From: Rhodococcus globerulus NBRC 14531
Lineage (GTDB): Bacteria > Actinomycetota > Actinomycetes > Mycobacteriales > Mycobacteriaceae
Direction: 5' to 3'
DNA length: 64,000 nt
Assembly (NCBI RefSeq): GCF_001894805.1
Contig: NZ_BCWX01000006.1
Location: 1-64,000 of the forward strand
In this document: positions 36,723-45,475 of the stretch, one piece after another
Layout: each line of letters opens with the position of its first letter
Numbering within the stretch: the stretch's first letter is position 1
The notes under the pieces: model-generated
The model's input: only the letters and a program-made list of their open reading frames with translations
What the model was told of the DNA's origin: nothing
The model's database searches: none
Program-made: the position numbers and the translations under genes

Positions 36723-38090
36723 ATGAGTTCTCAGCAGCGTAAGCAGGTCATCTTGGGTGCCTACCTGGGCGGCGTCAACCATCACACGGCGTGGTGGGAT
36801 CCGCAGGCGGGCAGCCAGATCGAATTCGACTCCTTCGAACACACCGCTAGAACCGCCGAGCGCGGAAAATTCGACTTCTTCTTCCTGGCAGAAGGACTGG
36901 CACTTCGCGAACGCGCGGGACAGATCTTCGATCAGGACATCATCGGCAGGCCGGATACCTTCACGGTGCTCGCCTCATTGGCGGCAGTAACCGAACACCT
37001 CGGATTGGCCGGCACCATCAACTCGACGTTCAACGAACCGTACGAATTGGCCAGACAGTTCGCGACACTCGATCAACTGTCCGGTGGCCGTGCGGCCTGG
37101 AACGTCGTGACGTCGTTCGATGCCTTCACCGGGCAGAACTTCCGTCGCGGCGGTTACCTCGATCGCGCGCAGCGGTACGAGCGCGCCGAGGAAACCGTCG
37201 CACTCGTCCGTGAAATCTGGGATTCGTGGCGCAGCGACGACATCGTCGCAGACAAGGATTCCGGTCGTTTCCTCGCGCGAGTAGAGGCTGGTGAATTCGC
37301 TTTCCACGGATCACAATTCGATGTGAACGGTCGGTTCACTGTTCCGCGCAGTCCGCAGGGTCGCCCGGTCATTCTTCAAGCTGGTGTCTCGCCGCAGGGG
37401 CGGGATTTTGCGGCCGGCAATGCCGACGCGATATTCTCGCCGTACGGGCAACTGCCTGAGGCGTCGGACTTCTATCGGGACATCAAGACCCGTGCTGTTG
37501 CAGCCGGGCGTGATCCGGGTGACATCAAGATTCTGCCGTCGGCGAGCTTTGTGCTCGGCACGTCCGAGGCTGATGCTATCGAGAAGTACCGTGACATTCG
37601 CGATCAGCAAGTAACAGGCCAGACTGCGTTGATCCTGCTCGAGCAGATCTGGAATCTCGATCTTTCGGGTTACGACCCGGAAGGACCGCTACCTGATATC
37701 GCACCGGATCCCGAAGCATCCCCGATCATTCAAGGACGGGCATTCATCCATCAGGACCGATTCGAGACCGTCGCGAAGTTGCGCGCTGTGGCCGAGAACA
37801 AGAAGCTGAATCTGCGTGAGGTCGTGATCGATCAGTTCGAGCGCGGGCCGATAGTCGGTACTGCGCAACAGATTGCCGAAAAGATCGATTCGTTTGTGCA
37901 GAACGACGGTTCGGATGGATTCATCCTCGGTTCGCACCTTGTACCAACAGGATTGGACGAGTTTGTCGACGACGTAGTACCGCTGCTGCAGGATCGTGGC
38001 GTTCTGCGCGCCGACTACGAAGGAACGACGCTACGAGACAACCTTGGTCTGGCAATTCCGGCTGATCGTGCTCTTGTGGCGCCGCGATGA
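36723..38090 (+). CDS. NtaA/SnaA/DszA-type FMN-dependent monooxygenase
   Basis: 455 aa. It has the full-length features of the NtaA/SnaA/DszA family: ILGAYLGGVNHHTAWW, RGKFDFFFLAEGL, DQLSGGRAAWNVVTSFD, FTVPRSPQGRPVILQAGVS, and the C-terminal DEFVDDVVPLLQDRGVLRADYEG. Family members oxidise nitrilotriacetate, pristinamycin precursors, dibenzothiophene sulfone and dimethyl sulfide. Here the riboswitch upstream and the ABC importer plus TauD-type dioxygenase downstream favour an organosulfur substrate. The ATG at 36723 follows the previous stop by 19 bp; the longer open frame reaching back to 36573 lies inside the upstream gene. Confidence 0.92.
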   Translation: MSSQQRKQVILGAYLGGVNHHTAWWDPQAGSQIEFDSFEHTARTAERGKFDFFFLAEGLALRERAGQIFDQDIIGRPDTFTVLASLAAVTEHLGLAGTINSTFNEPYELARQFATLDQLSGGRAAWNVVTSFDAFTGQNFRRGGYLDRAQRYERAEETVALVREIWDSWRSDDIVADKDSGRFLARVEAGEFAFHGSQFDVNGRFTVPRSPQGRPVILQAGVSPQGRDFAAGNADAIFSPYGQLPEASDFYRDIKTRAVAAGRDPGDIKILPSASFVLGTSEADAIEKYRDIRDQQVTGQTALILLEQIWNLDLSGYDPEGPLPDIAPDPEASPIIQGRAFIHQDRFETVAKLRAVAENKKLNLREVVIDQFERGPIVGTAQQIAEKIDSFVQNDGSDGFILGSHLVPTGLDEFVDDVVPLLQDRGVLRADYEGTTLRDNLGLAIPADRALVAPR

Positions 38091-38170
38091 CATGGGCGAA
38101 TAGCGCGTGGGGATCGGGGTACTCCGAAAACGTCGGCACCTAACGTCGACAGTCCTGGAGGAGGAAGACC

Positions 38171-38416
38171 ATGCGTGTGAAAAGCCTGGTCGGAGCCGGT
38201 GCAGTGGCAGTTGCACTGGTTGCCGGTCCCCTTGCCCAAGCGTCTGCCCAAGCGTCCGCGGAGGGCTCGGTTGCTCCGGGCTCGGATAGCCTGCCGAACA
38301 CGCTGACCTGCGAGAGTGTCTTCGATGCCTTGGAGGATCAGAGCCCGGAGTGGACGGAGGAGGGGATCGACCAGGTCGAAGACTGGTGTGAGTCGATCAC
38401 CGGTGAAGAGGATTGA
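38171..38416 (+). CDS. Small secreted acidic protein
   Basis: 81 aa, no recognised family. A clear signal peptide (MRVKSLVGAGAVAVALVAG, cleavage near ASA) leaves a mature acidic peptide of about 55 residues with two Cys (LTCESVF and DWCESI) that could form a disulfide. A strong ribosome site, GGAGGAGGA, sits just upstream of the ATG, which supports a real gene. It lies 80 bp after the monooxygenase and converges with the SnoaL-like gene, the two stops being 3 bp apart. Confidence 0.72.
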   Translation: MRVKSLVGAGAVAVALVAGPLAQASAQASAEGSVAPGSDSLPNTLTCESVFDALEDQSPEWTEEGIDQVEDWCESITGEED

Positions 38417-38419
38417 CCG

Positions 38420-38845
38420 TCAGCCGCGAGCGATGACGCGCCGTGACAATCGCCAGCGACCGTCTTCGAGTTCGAACTCGTCTGCGTAACTTCCGACGCC
38501 ACTGAGACGAGGCGTCGTGGCAGTGTCGACGTAAAACGTCCACACCGCTTCGGCGCGGGCCGAAGTGTCCGACGTGATCTCGACGGCGATTGCGGTGGTG
38601 ACGTGGCGCGTGAAGGTGCCCGGTCCTTGGATTCCCGCAGCGCGGCGTTCGCGAACACCGGCAGCGATTTCCTCGCGGCCGCGTCGTACCTGGAGCGGCA
38701 ACCCACGGTCGGGGTTGGCCGGCATTGTCCATTCGGCCTGGCGAGTGAATTGTTCGACGTAATCGTCGACTGTTCCCGTATCGGCGAGGTGAGCGATCCG
38801 CGCGAGTGCGGTTCGGATCTGCTCGGCTGGGCTTTCGGGCTGCAT
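38420..38845 (-). CDS. SnoaL/NTF2-like protein
   Basis: 141 aa, the usual length for a nuclear-transport-factor-2-like (SnoaL) cone fold. It has an N-terminal helical region (AEQIRTALARIAHLADTGTV), the DDYVEQFTRQAEWTMP strand, and the C-terminal ending SYADEFELEDGRWRLSRRVI typical of this fold. Members include isomerases, dehydratases and ring-hydroxylating dioxygenase subunits; no specific activity can be assigned. It is on the strand opposite the sulfur operon. A broken copy of its C-terminus lies at 35045-35122. Confidence 0.85.
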   Translation of the reverse strand: MQPESPAEQIRTALARIAHLADTGTVDDYVEQFTRQAEWTMPANPDRGLPLQVRRGREEIAAGVRERRAAGIQGPGTFTRHVTTAIAVEITSDTSARAEAVWTFYVDTATTPRLSGVGSYADEFELEDGRWRLSRRVIARG

Positions 38846-38964
38846 CTGTCTCCTTGGTATTAGGGCGGACTTTCCGGATGCTACCGCGGTGAGCTGGGAA
38901 TAGTAGGTCCGGTCTCGTTGAGCGGGCCTATTATTCGTGAGTTCGAATCACCGTGAGTCCAACT

Positions 38965-38987
38965 ATTTCCCCAACATAAGGGGAAAT
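38965..38987. promoter_or_regulatory. Inverted repeat upstream of the ABC importer genes
   Basis: A perfect 8-bp stem, atttcccc / ggggaaat, with a 7-nt loop, in the 378-bp region between the divergent SnoaL-like and substrate-binding-protein genes. It could be an operator or an RNA hairpin. It lies about 55 bp before the short reading frame at 39041. Confidence 0.45.
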
Positions 38988-39040
38988 GATTAAGTGTGTT
39001 CACGAAGGCAAGCGCCTTGAATCTGACCGGAAGGTTTACC

Positions 39041-39070
39041 GTGTCCGTCCCTCTGCGATGTCTGCGCTGA
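39041..39070 (+). CDS. Candidate 9-codon leader peptide before the ABC importer
   Basis: GTG followed by eight codons and TGA, encoding V-S-V-P-L-R-C-L-R. GGAAGG sits 6 nt before the GTG, an unusually good ribosome site for a random short frame, and one Cys codon lies near the end. The 150 bp downstream contain small stems such as acacc/ggtgt near 39088. It could be a cysteine-responsive leader for the transporter operon, but it does not show the R-R-x-V-D-L pattern of the one at 9535. The rest of 38846-39223 has no recognisable gene. Confidence 0.35.
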   Translation: MSVPLRCLR

Positions 39071-39223
39071 CTTCTTCAGCGCCACACCGGCTGGTGTAGC
39101 CCTCATTGCCCACTGAACTTCACGGTTCGGGTTCTTCGAGGCCACCAGGACGACCACTTTCCCTTTTGCGTGCCGCGCTCAGCGCGCGTCGCTGCGCACC
39201 CTCATACGAAGGACCACACCTCC

Positions 39224-40828
39224 GTGAACTCGTCATTTCCGACGGCTGGGCTTGATCGCCGTGCCTTTTTCCGTGGCAGCGCTATTGCCGCATTCGCAAT
39301 TCTTGGTACCGGATCGCTCGCTGCGTGCTCCTCTGCCGTTGGTGAACAGCGTTCCGATGCAGGGGAATCGGTGGAACCAGTGCCCGGCGGCACGCTCACC
39401 CTGGCAATTCCGGACGATGTCAGCCCATCTGCTCTTTTGACCAGCACAACAATTGCCGGCACTACCATCTCCGGGCTTGTCTTCGAGACATTGACCCGCT
39501 ACCCGATCGATTCCGTAGTGCCGCAACCTCTTCTCGCCAAGGACTGGAAGCTCTCGGACGACGGTCTGACGTTGACGCTGAATCTGCGCGACGACGTCAC
39601 CTTCCACACCGGCCGCCCGTTCACCTCTGCGGATGCGGAGTTTTCGCTGCGTACGTACGCCGATCCCAAGTTCTCCGCACAGCTGCGCAGCACAGCGGCC
39701 ACCATCACGGGCTTCGACTCCTCGGATCCGAAAAAGCTGGTGCTGACGCTCGCACACCGAACCGGTAACATCTTCGACTTGCTGGACCTGGCGCCGATCT
39801 TCGACTCGGAGACCTTCGACAAGGCGGTCAGCGGTGAATCCTTCATCGGGACAGGACCGTTCGTCTTCGCCTCGCGCACCCCGAACAGCTCGATCTCCTT
39901 CGATCGCAATCCGAACTACTGGGTTGCGGAGCGTCCCTTCCTCGACCGCGTCGAGGCTCGTATCGTCCCCGATTCACAAGCCCGTCTGACGTCTCTCAAA
40001 TCAGGTCAGGTTGCGCTCGTCGCCCCGGGATCGTTGACCTTCCGTGATTCTCAGACAGTTGGCAAGACAAGCGGTTTCGCAACTTCAGCTCTCGACGGGG
40101 CGGAACTGCAGACGTATCTGGGCGCCAACGTCACGGCTGAGGGATTGACCGATGTACGAACCCGGAAAGCCGTGGCGTATGCCATCGATCGGGATCGCAT
40201 CATGAGTGAGGTGTACCGCGACGCAGGCTACGCCGTGAACCTGCCGTGGCCGAAGTCGTCGCCCGCATACGACGCGGCCAAGAACTCCACGTATACGCGT
40301 GACGTTGCCAAGGCTCGGTCACTGGTGAGTGAGGTGGGAACACTGCCGACCATTCCGTTGACGTACACGGGTGCCAGCCCGGACTTCGAAGCGGCAGCCC
40401 AGATCGTGCAGGCCAATCTTGCTGAAGCGGGAATTCGCGTCGAGTTGGACCCAGTCGAAGCGACTATCTTCTTCAAGCAGTTGATCGGCGCAGAGTTCAA
40501 GGGGCTGTGGCTGACCAGTCACACCTTTGCGCAGTATGTTCCGTCGACGCTGACCGTCAGCGCCTACCCTTTCAATGCCGCGCACAATGCGTCGAAGTTC
40601 AGTTCGCCGGCATACTCCGCGGCCGCCGACTCAGCGTGGCAGGTGCCCGACGGCTCGAGCGACGTTGCAAAGAAGCTGTACGCGGACCTCGGCACCCAAC
40701 TGTTGGAAGAGTTGTTCCTGATCGAGATCGGTGTGGTGGTTCCGCAGGTATCGGCTGCTTCCACCGTGCATGATCTTGCGTGGACCAAGGGCCGTCAGCC
40801 GCAGTTCGCCAACACCTTCCTGGCTTAG
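39224..40828 (+). CDS. ABC transporter substrate-binding lipoprotein (SBP family 5, Tat signal)
   Basis: 534 aa. The N-terminus has a twin-arginine motif (DRRAFF), a hydrophobic stretch and a lipobox ending LAAC, so it is a Tat-exported lipoprotein anchored outside the membrane. The body has the family-5 pattern: PGGTLTLAIPDDV, TLTLNLRDDVTFHTGRPFTS, SFDRNPNYW, and TRKAVAYAIDRDRI. Family 5 binds oligopeptides, nickel chelates, glutathione and similar ligands. The GTG at 39224 has AAGGA upstream; an upstream in-frame frame to 39170 has no ribosome site. It is the first gene of a complete importer; the riboswitch-linked monooxygenases suggest a sulfur-containing ligand. Confidence 0.9.
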   Translation: MNSSFPTAGLDRRAFFRGSAIAAFAILGTGSLAACSSAVGEQRSDAGESVEPVPGGTLTLAIPDDVSPSALLTSTTIAGTTISGLVFETLTRYPIDSVVPQPLLAKDWKLSDDGLTLTLNLRDDVTFHTGRPFTSADAEFSLRTYADPKFSAQLRSTAATITGFDSSDPKKLVLTLAHRTGNIFDLLDLAPIFDSETFDKAVSGESFIGTGPFVFASRTPNSSISFDRNPNYWVAERPFLDRVEARIVPDSQARLTSLKSGQVALVAPGSLTFRDSQTVGKTSGFATSALDGAELQTYLGANVTAEGLTDVRTRKAVAYAIDRDRIMSEVYRDAGYAVNLPWPKSSPAYDAAKNSTYTRDVAKARSLVSEVGTLPTIPLTYTGASPDFEAAAQIVQANLAEAGIRVELDPVEATIFFKQLIGAEFKGLWLTSHTFAQYVPSTLTVSAYPFNAAHNASKFSSPAYSAAADSAWQVPDGSSDVAKKLYADLGTQLLEELFLIEIGVVVPQVSAASTVHDLAWTKGRQPQFANTFLA

Positions 40829-40836
40829 GGGAGAAC

Positions 40837-41793
40837 ATGTTTCGCTATGTTGTCGGCCGACTACCGTCGGCGGTAGTGGTTCTCTTTCTTGCGTCGTTGT
40901 TGATTTTCTCGGTAATGCGACTGGTTCCCGGTGATCCGGCCTTGGCGCTGGCCGGTCCCGATGCCACGCCGGAAGCGATTGAGGCGATTCGTCATTCGCT
41001 TGGTCTCGACAAGTCGGTCCCCGCTCAGTACCTGTCGTGGATCGGCGACGTTTTGACATTGGATCTGGGTCGGTCGTTTGTCCTCGGTGGCCAGATCTCG
41101 GATCTAGTGCTGGCCGGGTTGGGCAATACTGCGGTGCTTGCCGGCAGCGCATTGCTGTTAGCGGTAACGTTGAGCCTGATTCTCAGTGTGGCCGTGGTGG
41201 TCTGGCCGAAGAAGTGGCTGACCAGTGTGGTGAACGTGCTCAACACGCTCTCTGTCGCGCTGCCCAATTTTGTGACGGGTGTTCTACTGGTCCTGGTGTT
41301 TGCGGTGCTGATCCCGGTGCTGCCTTCCGGTGGTGTTCCTCCGGGCGGGTACCTGGCTCGCCCCGACATCACGCTGCAGTATTTGGTGCTTCCGGCACTG
41401 TGCTTGGCCTTGCCGGTCACAGCCGCTCTGACCAGATTTCTCTCGGAGGCCCTGCGCACCGAGATGGCGCAGCAGTATGTGATCACCGCTCAGGCTGCGG
41501 GAGTCACGCGCTGGAACCTGGTGACCCGCAGCGCTTTACGCAACGCGCTGCCGACCATGTTGACTGTCCTCGGAATTCAGACCGGGCATCTCCTTGGTGG
41601 AGCCGTGCTGGTCGAGGCCATCTTTGCCTGGCCGGGAATCGGTCAACTGATTCAGCAGGGAATCGGTCGGCGCGACTACCCGGTGGTGCAGGTGCTTCTG
41701 CTGCTCTCGGTCACGATCTTCGTGCTGATTCAGTTGCTGACAGACATCGTGCACGCCTACCTCGATCCGCGTATCCGCATTGGAGGACAGTAA
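40837..41793 (+). CDS. ABC transporter permease, DppB/GsiC type
   Basis: 318 aa with six membrane helices expected. It has the family N-terminus FRYVVGRLPSAVVVLFLASL, MRLVPGDPALAL and LGLDKSVPAQYL. The EAA loop reads RTEMAQQYVITAQAAG, and the C-terminus ends in VHAYLDPRIRIG. It forms the membrane channel with the next permease. GGGGAG lies just upstream of the ATG at 40837. Its stop shares one base with the next start (TAATG), so the two permeases are translationally coupled. Confidence 0.93.
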   Translation: MFRYVVGRLPSAVVVLFLASLLIFSVMRLVPGDPALALAGPDATPEAIEAIRHSLGLDKSVPAQYLSWIGDVLTLDLGRSFVLGGQISDLVLAGLGNTAVLAGSALLLAVTLSLILSVAVVVWPKKWLTSVVNVLNTLSVALPNFVTGVLLVLVFAVLIPVLPSGGVPPGGYLARPDITLQYLVLPALCLALPVTAALTRFLSEALRTEMAQQYVITAQAAGVTRWNLVTRSALRNALPTMLTVLGIQTGHLLGGAVLVEAIFAWPGIGQLIQQGIGRRDYPVVQVLLLLSVTIFVLIQLLTDIVHAYLDPRIRIGGQ

Positions 41794-42647
41794 TGACTGT
41801 CGTTGATCAACGCCAGGACACGCAGACTCGACGTTCGCACCCGGTTCGTGACGCGCTGACTCACGGCCAGGGACTTGCGGGTGTCCTGATCGTGCTGGTC
41901 ATCGCAGCGGCGGGCATCGCGGCACCGCTGTTGACGAACTACGGACCCAACGAACAGATCGAGGGCGCAAACCTGTTGGGCGCCAGCGCACAACACTGGT
42001 TCGGCACTGATCAGGTGAACCGCGACGTCTTCACTCGCTCGCTGTACGGCATCCGCATCAACCTGGTCATCGTCCTTGTTGCGGTGCCGTTGGGTGCGAT
42101 CATCGGCTCGCTTGCCGGCTTGATCTCGAGCATCAACCCGGTTGCCGATGTCATCGCTCAACGTATTTTCGATGTGATCCTTGCTTTTCCGCTGCTCATT
42201 CTCGCGATCACGCTGGTGGCGATTACCGGTCCCGGTATCTTTCCGGTGGTCGCGGTGATCGTGGCCGCCGAGATCCCTATGTTCGGGCGGCTCGTACGTA
42301 CCAGCGTGCTGAAAGTTCGTGAGCTACCGTTCGTGGAATCGGCTGAAGTGATCGGGGCCGGCCGTTGGTGGGTACTGCGTAAACATGTGCTGCCCAACGT
42401 GGTCGAACCGTTGAGCGTGCAGATCGCCCTGTCGATGTCGGTGGCCGTATTTGCCGAAAGTGCGATGAGCTTCCTGGGTATCGGCGTGCGACCGCCGGAT
42501 CCGTCACTGGGGTCCATCATCTCCGATGCCATCCCCAATCTCGACGTCAATCCCGCTTACGCCGTCGGGCCGCTGATCATCGTCTCCGCCTTGGTCTTGA
42601 GTTTCCTCCTGATCGCCCAGGCGCTCGGCAAAGCTCGTCGGATCTGA
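41793..42647 (+). CDS. ABC transporter permease, DppC/GsiD type
   Basis: 284 aa. After a hydrophilic N-terminus, the first helix is GLAGVLIVLVIAAAGIAAPL, followed by the DppC signature HWFGTDQVNRDVFTRSLYG, a permease EAA loop (LPFVESAEVIGAGRWWVLRKHVLPN), and SFLGIGVRPPDPSLGSII near the end. It pairs with the DppB-type permease. GGAGGA lies before the ATG at 41793. A longer open frame reaching back to 41037 is the other frame of the upstream permease and is not real coding sequence. Confidence 0.94.
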   Translation: MTVVDQRQDTQTRRSHPVRDALTHGQGLAGVLIVLVIAAAGIAAPLLTNYGPNEQIEGANLLGASAQHWFGTDQVNRDVFTRSLYGIRINLVIVLVAVPLGAIIGSLAGLISSINPVADVIAQRIFDVILAFPLLILAITLVAITGPGIFPVVAVIVAAEIPMFGRLVRTSVLKVRELPFVESAEVIGAGRWWVLRKHVLPNVVEPLSVQIALSMSVAVFAESAMSFLGIGVRPPDPSLGSIISDAIPNLDVNPAYAVGPLIIVSALVLSFLLIAQALGKARRI

Positions 42648-42680
42648 CGCCGCCTAAACGACCACTTCAAGGACACAAGC

Positions 42681-44381
42681 ATGAACGCAGTAAAGCAGCA
42701 GGCGGTCCTCGCCATCGAGGATCTGGTGATCCGGTTCGGTACCGCGGATAGCCGACATGAATCAACCACCGTTGTCGATCAGGTGAATCTCGAAGTGGCA
42801 CAGGGTGAAATTCTGGCACTGGTCGGAGAATCCGGATCGGGTAAGTCGCTCACAGCGCGTGCAGTCCTCGGCTTGCTGCCGGAAGGGGCTCAGGCAAGCG
42901 GCTCGATCGAACTCGGTGGTCAGCAGGTTCTCGGAGCTGACGAGGCAACCTTGAACAAGGTGCGCGGCACCCGCGCCGCAATGGTGTTTCAGGAACCCCA
43001 GACCGCACTCAACCCCGTCCAGAAGGTGGGGTGGCAGATTGCTCAGGTTCTGCGGGCGCACGGCAAGATATCCCGTGCCGACGCTCGGGCCCGCGCCGTC
43101 GAACTGCTGCGGATGGTGGAGATTCCGGAACCGGAGCGTCGGGTCGATTGGTATCCGCATCAGCTGTCGGGCGGCCAGAAGCAGCGCGTAGTTATTGCGC
43201 TGGCTCTGTCGGGTTCGCCGGATCTGCTGATCGCAGATGAGCCGACGACTGCGCTCGATGTGACGGTGCAGGCCGAAATCCTGCAGTTGTTGCGGGATCT
43301 GCGCGATCGGTCGGAGACGGCGATTCTGTTGATCACACACAACATGGGAGTCGTTGCGGATATCGCCGATCGCGTGCTGGTGATGAAATCCGGTCAGGTG
43401 GTGGAACAGCAGTCGGTTTTCGATCTGTTTGCGTCACCGCGGGCGAGCTACACGCAGGCTCTACTGGCAGCGGTGCCTCGGCTGCCGGAAGCCGAGCACG
43501 CCAAACCAGCAGTTGCGCTGGTCGATGATGTCGAGCGCGCGCTCACCGAGCCCATTCTCCGGTTCGACGACGTCTCGATCGTGTACCCGGCCCGTCTGGG
43601 TAACAAGGCGTTTCGGGCTGTTGATCAGGTGAGCCTGAGTGTGCGGCCTGGTGAAGTAGTGGGTCTGGTCGGTGAGTCGGGCTCGGGGAAAACAACTCTC
43701 GGGCGCAGCGCGCTGGGTGTCATTCGGGCCAGCAGTGGCACCGTGAGCTTCGACGGAACCGACCTGGGCACGATATCCGCAGCGAATCTTCGAGGTCTGC
43801 GTAAGGGTATGGCACTTGTCCATCAGGATCCGGCGGCGTCACTCGATCCCCGGCGGACCGTCGGGCAGAGCATCGGTGAACCCCTCGAAGTCCACCGCTT
43901 TGCTACCGGGGCCCTGCTTCGGAACAAGGTCGAGGAGTTGCTCGAATCCGTTCGTCTCCCCAAGTCATTTGCTCACCGGGCACCGGGAGAGCTGTCCGGT
44001 GGTCAGCGCCAGCGGGTGGCGCTGGCGCGAGCACTCGCACTCGGACCACGACTGTTGGTTGCCGACGAGCCGACCAGTGCGCTCGACGTTTCAGTCCAAG
44101 CCGACGTTCTTTCACTATTTGCCGACCTACGAGAGGAATACAAGTTCGCATGCCTGTTCATCAGCCACGACTTGGCCGTCGTCCATCAGGTGGCCGACCG
44201 GGTAGCGGTGCTGCGCAGCGGGGAATTGGTCGAAGATGGCCCCGCTGCGGAGGTATTCAGCTCACCGCGCCAGGACTACACCAGGAGATTGGTTGCAGCG
44301 GTGCCGCTTCCGGACCCGCTGCGCCAGCGCGAAGGACGGGGAACTACTCGAGTGGAGCCAAGCCTGACTGTTGCTGTCTGA
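42681..44381 (+). CDS. ABC transporter double ATPase, DppD-DppF fusion type
   Basis: 566 aa with two complete ABC domains in one chain. The first has Walker A GESGSGKS (about residue 52), LSGGQKQRV and LIADEPTTALDV. The second has GESGSGKTT, LSGGQRQRV and LLVADEPTSALDV. Each half carries the extra C-terminal segment typical of the oligopeptide family (RASYTQALLAAVPRLP and RQDYTRRLVAAVPLP). It powers the importer encoded just upstream. The gene follows the permease by 33 bp with AAGGA before the ATG. Fused ATPase pairs of this kind are common in actinobacteria. Confidence 0.94.
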   Translation: MNAVKQQAVLAIEDLVIRFGTADSRHESTTVVDQVNLEVAQGEILALVGESGSGKSLTARAVLGLLPEGAQASGSIELGGQQVLGADEATLNKVRGTRAAMVFQEPQTALNPVQKVGWQIAQVLRAHGKISRADARARAVELLRMVEIPEPERRVDWYPHQLSGGQKQRVVIALALSGSPDLLIADEPTTALDVTVQAEILQLLRDLRDRSETAILLITHNMGVVADIADRVLVMKSGQVVEQQSVFDLFASPRASYTQALLAAVPRLPEAEHAKPAVALVDDVERALTEPILRFDDVSIVYPARLGNKAFRAVDQVSLSVRPGEVVGLVGESGSGKTTLGRSALGVIRASSGTVSFDGTDLGTISAANLRGLRKGMALVHQDPAASLDPRRTVGQSIGEPLEVHRFATGALLRNKVEELLESVRLPKSFAHRAPGELSGGQRQRVALARALALGPRLLVADEPTSALDVSVQADVLSLFADLREEYKFACLFISHDLAVVHQVADRVAVLRSGELVEDGPAAEVFSSPRQDYTRRLVAAVPLPDPLRQREGRGTTRVEPSLTVAV

Positions 44382-44435
44382 CCGATACGCTCGCACGACA
44401 CACAACCCTTCACTCTCACTTCACAGGAGAATTTC

Positions 44436-45410
44436 ATGTCTATCACCGAACTCGAACGCGTCGCACTCACCCCTGAAGAGATCTACGCCGCAGGCGGAAT
44501 CACCGTCCACAAGGTGGGTGAGCTGATTGGCGCACGCATCGACGGCGTTCACCTTTCGGGTGACCTGTCCGCGGAGACCGCGTACGCAATCAACTACGCA
44601 CTCGCCGCCCACAAGGTTGTATTCTTCCGCGGTCAGCAGCATCTCGATGACGTGTCGCAGTACGAATTTGCCGGCACACTTGGCACGCAGACCACCACCC
44701 ACCCGACGCTGAAGTCTGCCGACAACAAGCTGTTGGTTCTCGACGGGGCGGCCAGCAGCTGGCACACCGACGTCACATTCATCGACCGTATCCCGAAGGC
44801 ATCGATCCTGCGCCCCACGACGATTCCCGAGTACGGCGGAGCAACAACGTGGGCGTCCACGACCGCCGCCTACAACCAGCTCCCGCATTCGCTCAAGGTT
44901 CTGGTCGAGAACCTACGGGCCGTGCACACCAATGCGTACGACTACTCCGAAATTGTCGACAAGGTGAAGCAGGGCGAGGGCGAGCGTCTGACCAACTACG
45001 GAGAGTTCACTCGCGAGATCTACGAAACGGAGCACCCGGTGGTTCGCATCCACCCGGCAACCGGGGAGAAGACCCTGCTGCTGGGTCACTTCGTGAAGGA
45101 GTTCGTCGGACTCAAGCCGTCGGAGTCGGTTGCGCTGTTCCAGCTACTGCAGGCACGAGTTATCAAGTTGGAAAACACAGTTCGTTGGGCCTGGGAGGCC
45201 GGGGATCTGGCGATCTGGGACAACCAGGCCACCCAGCACTACGGCGTCTCCGATTACGGAACCCAGGCGCGCAGCGTGCACCGAGTGACGTTGGCCGGGG
45301 ACGTCCCGGTGGACGTCCACGGTGAATCCAGCCGCATCATCAAGGGCGACGCGTCCGAGTTCTCGATCGTCGCGGACATCGAGCGGCTCCCCGGGTTTGC
45401 CGCGAACTGA
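44436..45410 (+). CDS. TauD/TfdA-family Fe(II)/2-oxoglutarate dioxygenase
   Basis: 324 aa. The iron site is visible as WHTDVTF (His and Asp of the HxD motif) and the distal His in [11 protein letters not shown], with the 2-oxoglutarate-binding Arg nearby. [14 protein letters not shown] at the N-terminus and [15 protein letters not shown] in the middle are family blocks. Members such as taurine dioxygenase and alkylsulfatase AtsK release sulfite or sulfate from organosulfur compounds. It is the last gene of the importer run, 54 bp after the ATPase, with ACAGGAG before the ATG, and ends at the hairpin at 45436. Confidence 0.92.
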   Translation: MSITELERVALTPEEIYAAGGITVHKVGELIGARIDGVHLSGDLSAETAYAINYALAAHKVVFFRGQQHLDDVSQYEFAGTLGTQTTTHPTLKSADNKLLVLDGAASSWHTDVTFIDRIPKASILRPTTIPEYGGATTWASTTAAYNQLPHSLKVLVENLRAVHTNAYDYSEIVDKVKQGEGERLTNYGEFTREIYETEHPVVRIHPATGEKTLLLGHFVKEFVGLKPSESVALFQLLQARVIKLENTVRWAWEAGDLAIWDNQATQHYGVSDYGTQARSVHRVTLAGDVPVDVHGESSRIIKGDASEFSIVADIERLPGFAAN

Positions 45411-45435
45411 TCTGATGTAGAGCGTCTGACAACGA

Positions 45436-45475
45436 AGCGCGTTTGGTGGCCGATTGTGCGGTCACCAAACGCGCT
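45436..45475. terminator. Bidirectional terminator overlapping a gene end
   Basis: A perfect 13-bp inverted repeat, agcgcgtttggtg / caccaaacgcgct, with a 14-nt loop. It ends the sulfur operon and, on the minus strand, includes the last codons and stop (45462-45464) of the zinc-protein gene. Confidence 0.88.

Noticed and set aside
41037-41792. Long in-frame extension upstream of the second permease
   Set aside because: It lies in another frame of the first permease, is rich in Arg, Gly and Cys, and a good GGAGGA-ATG start exists at 41793.
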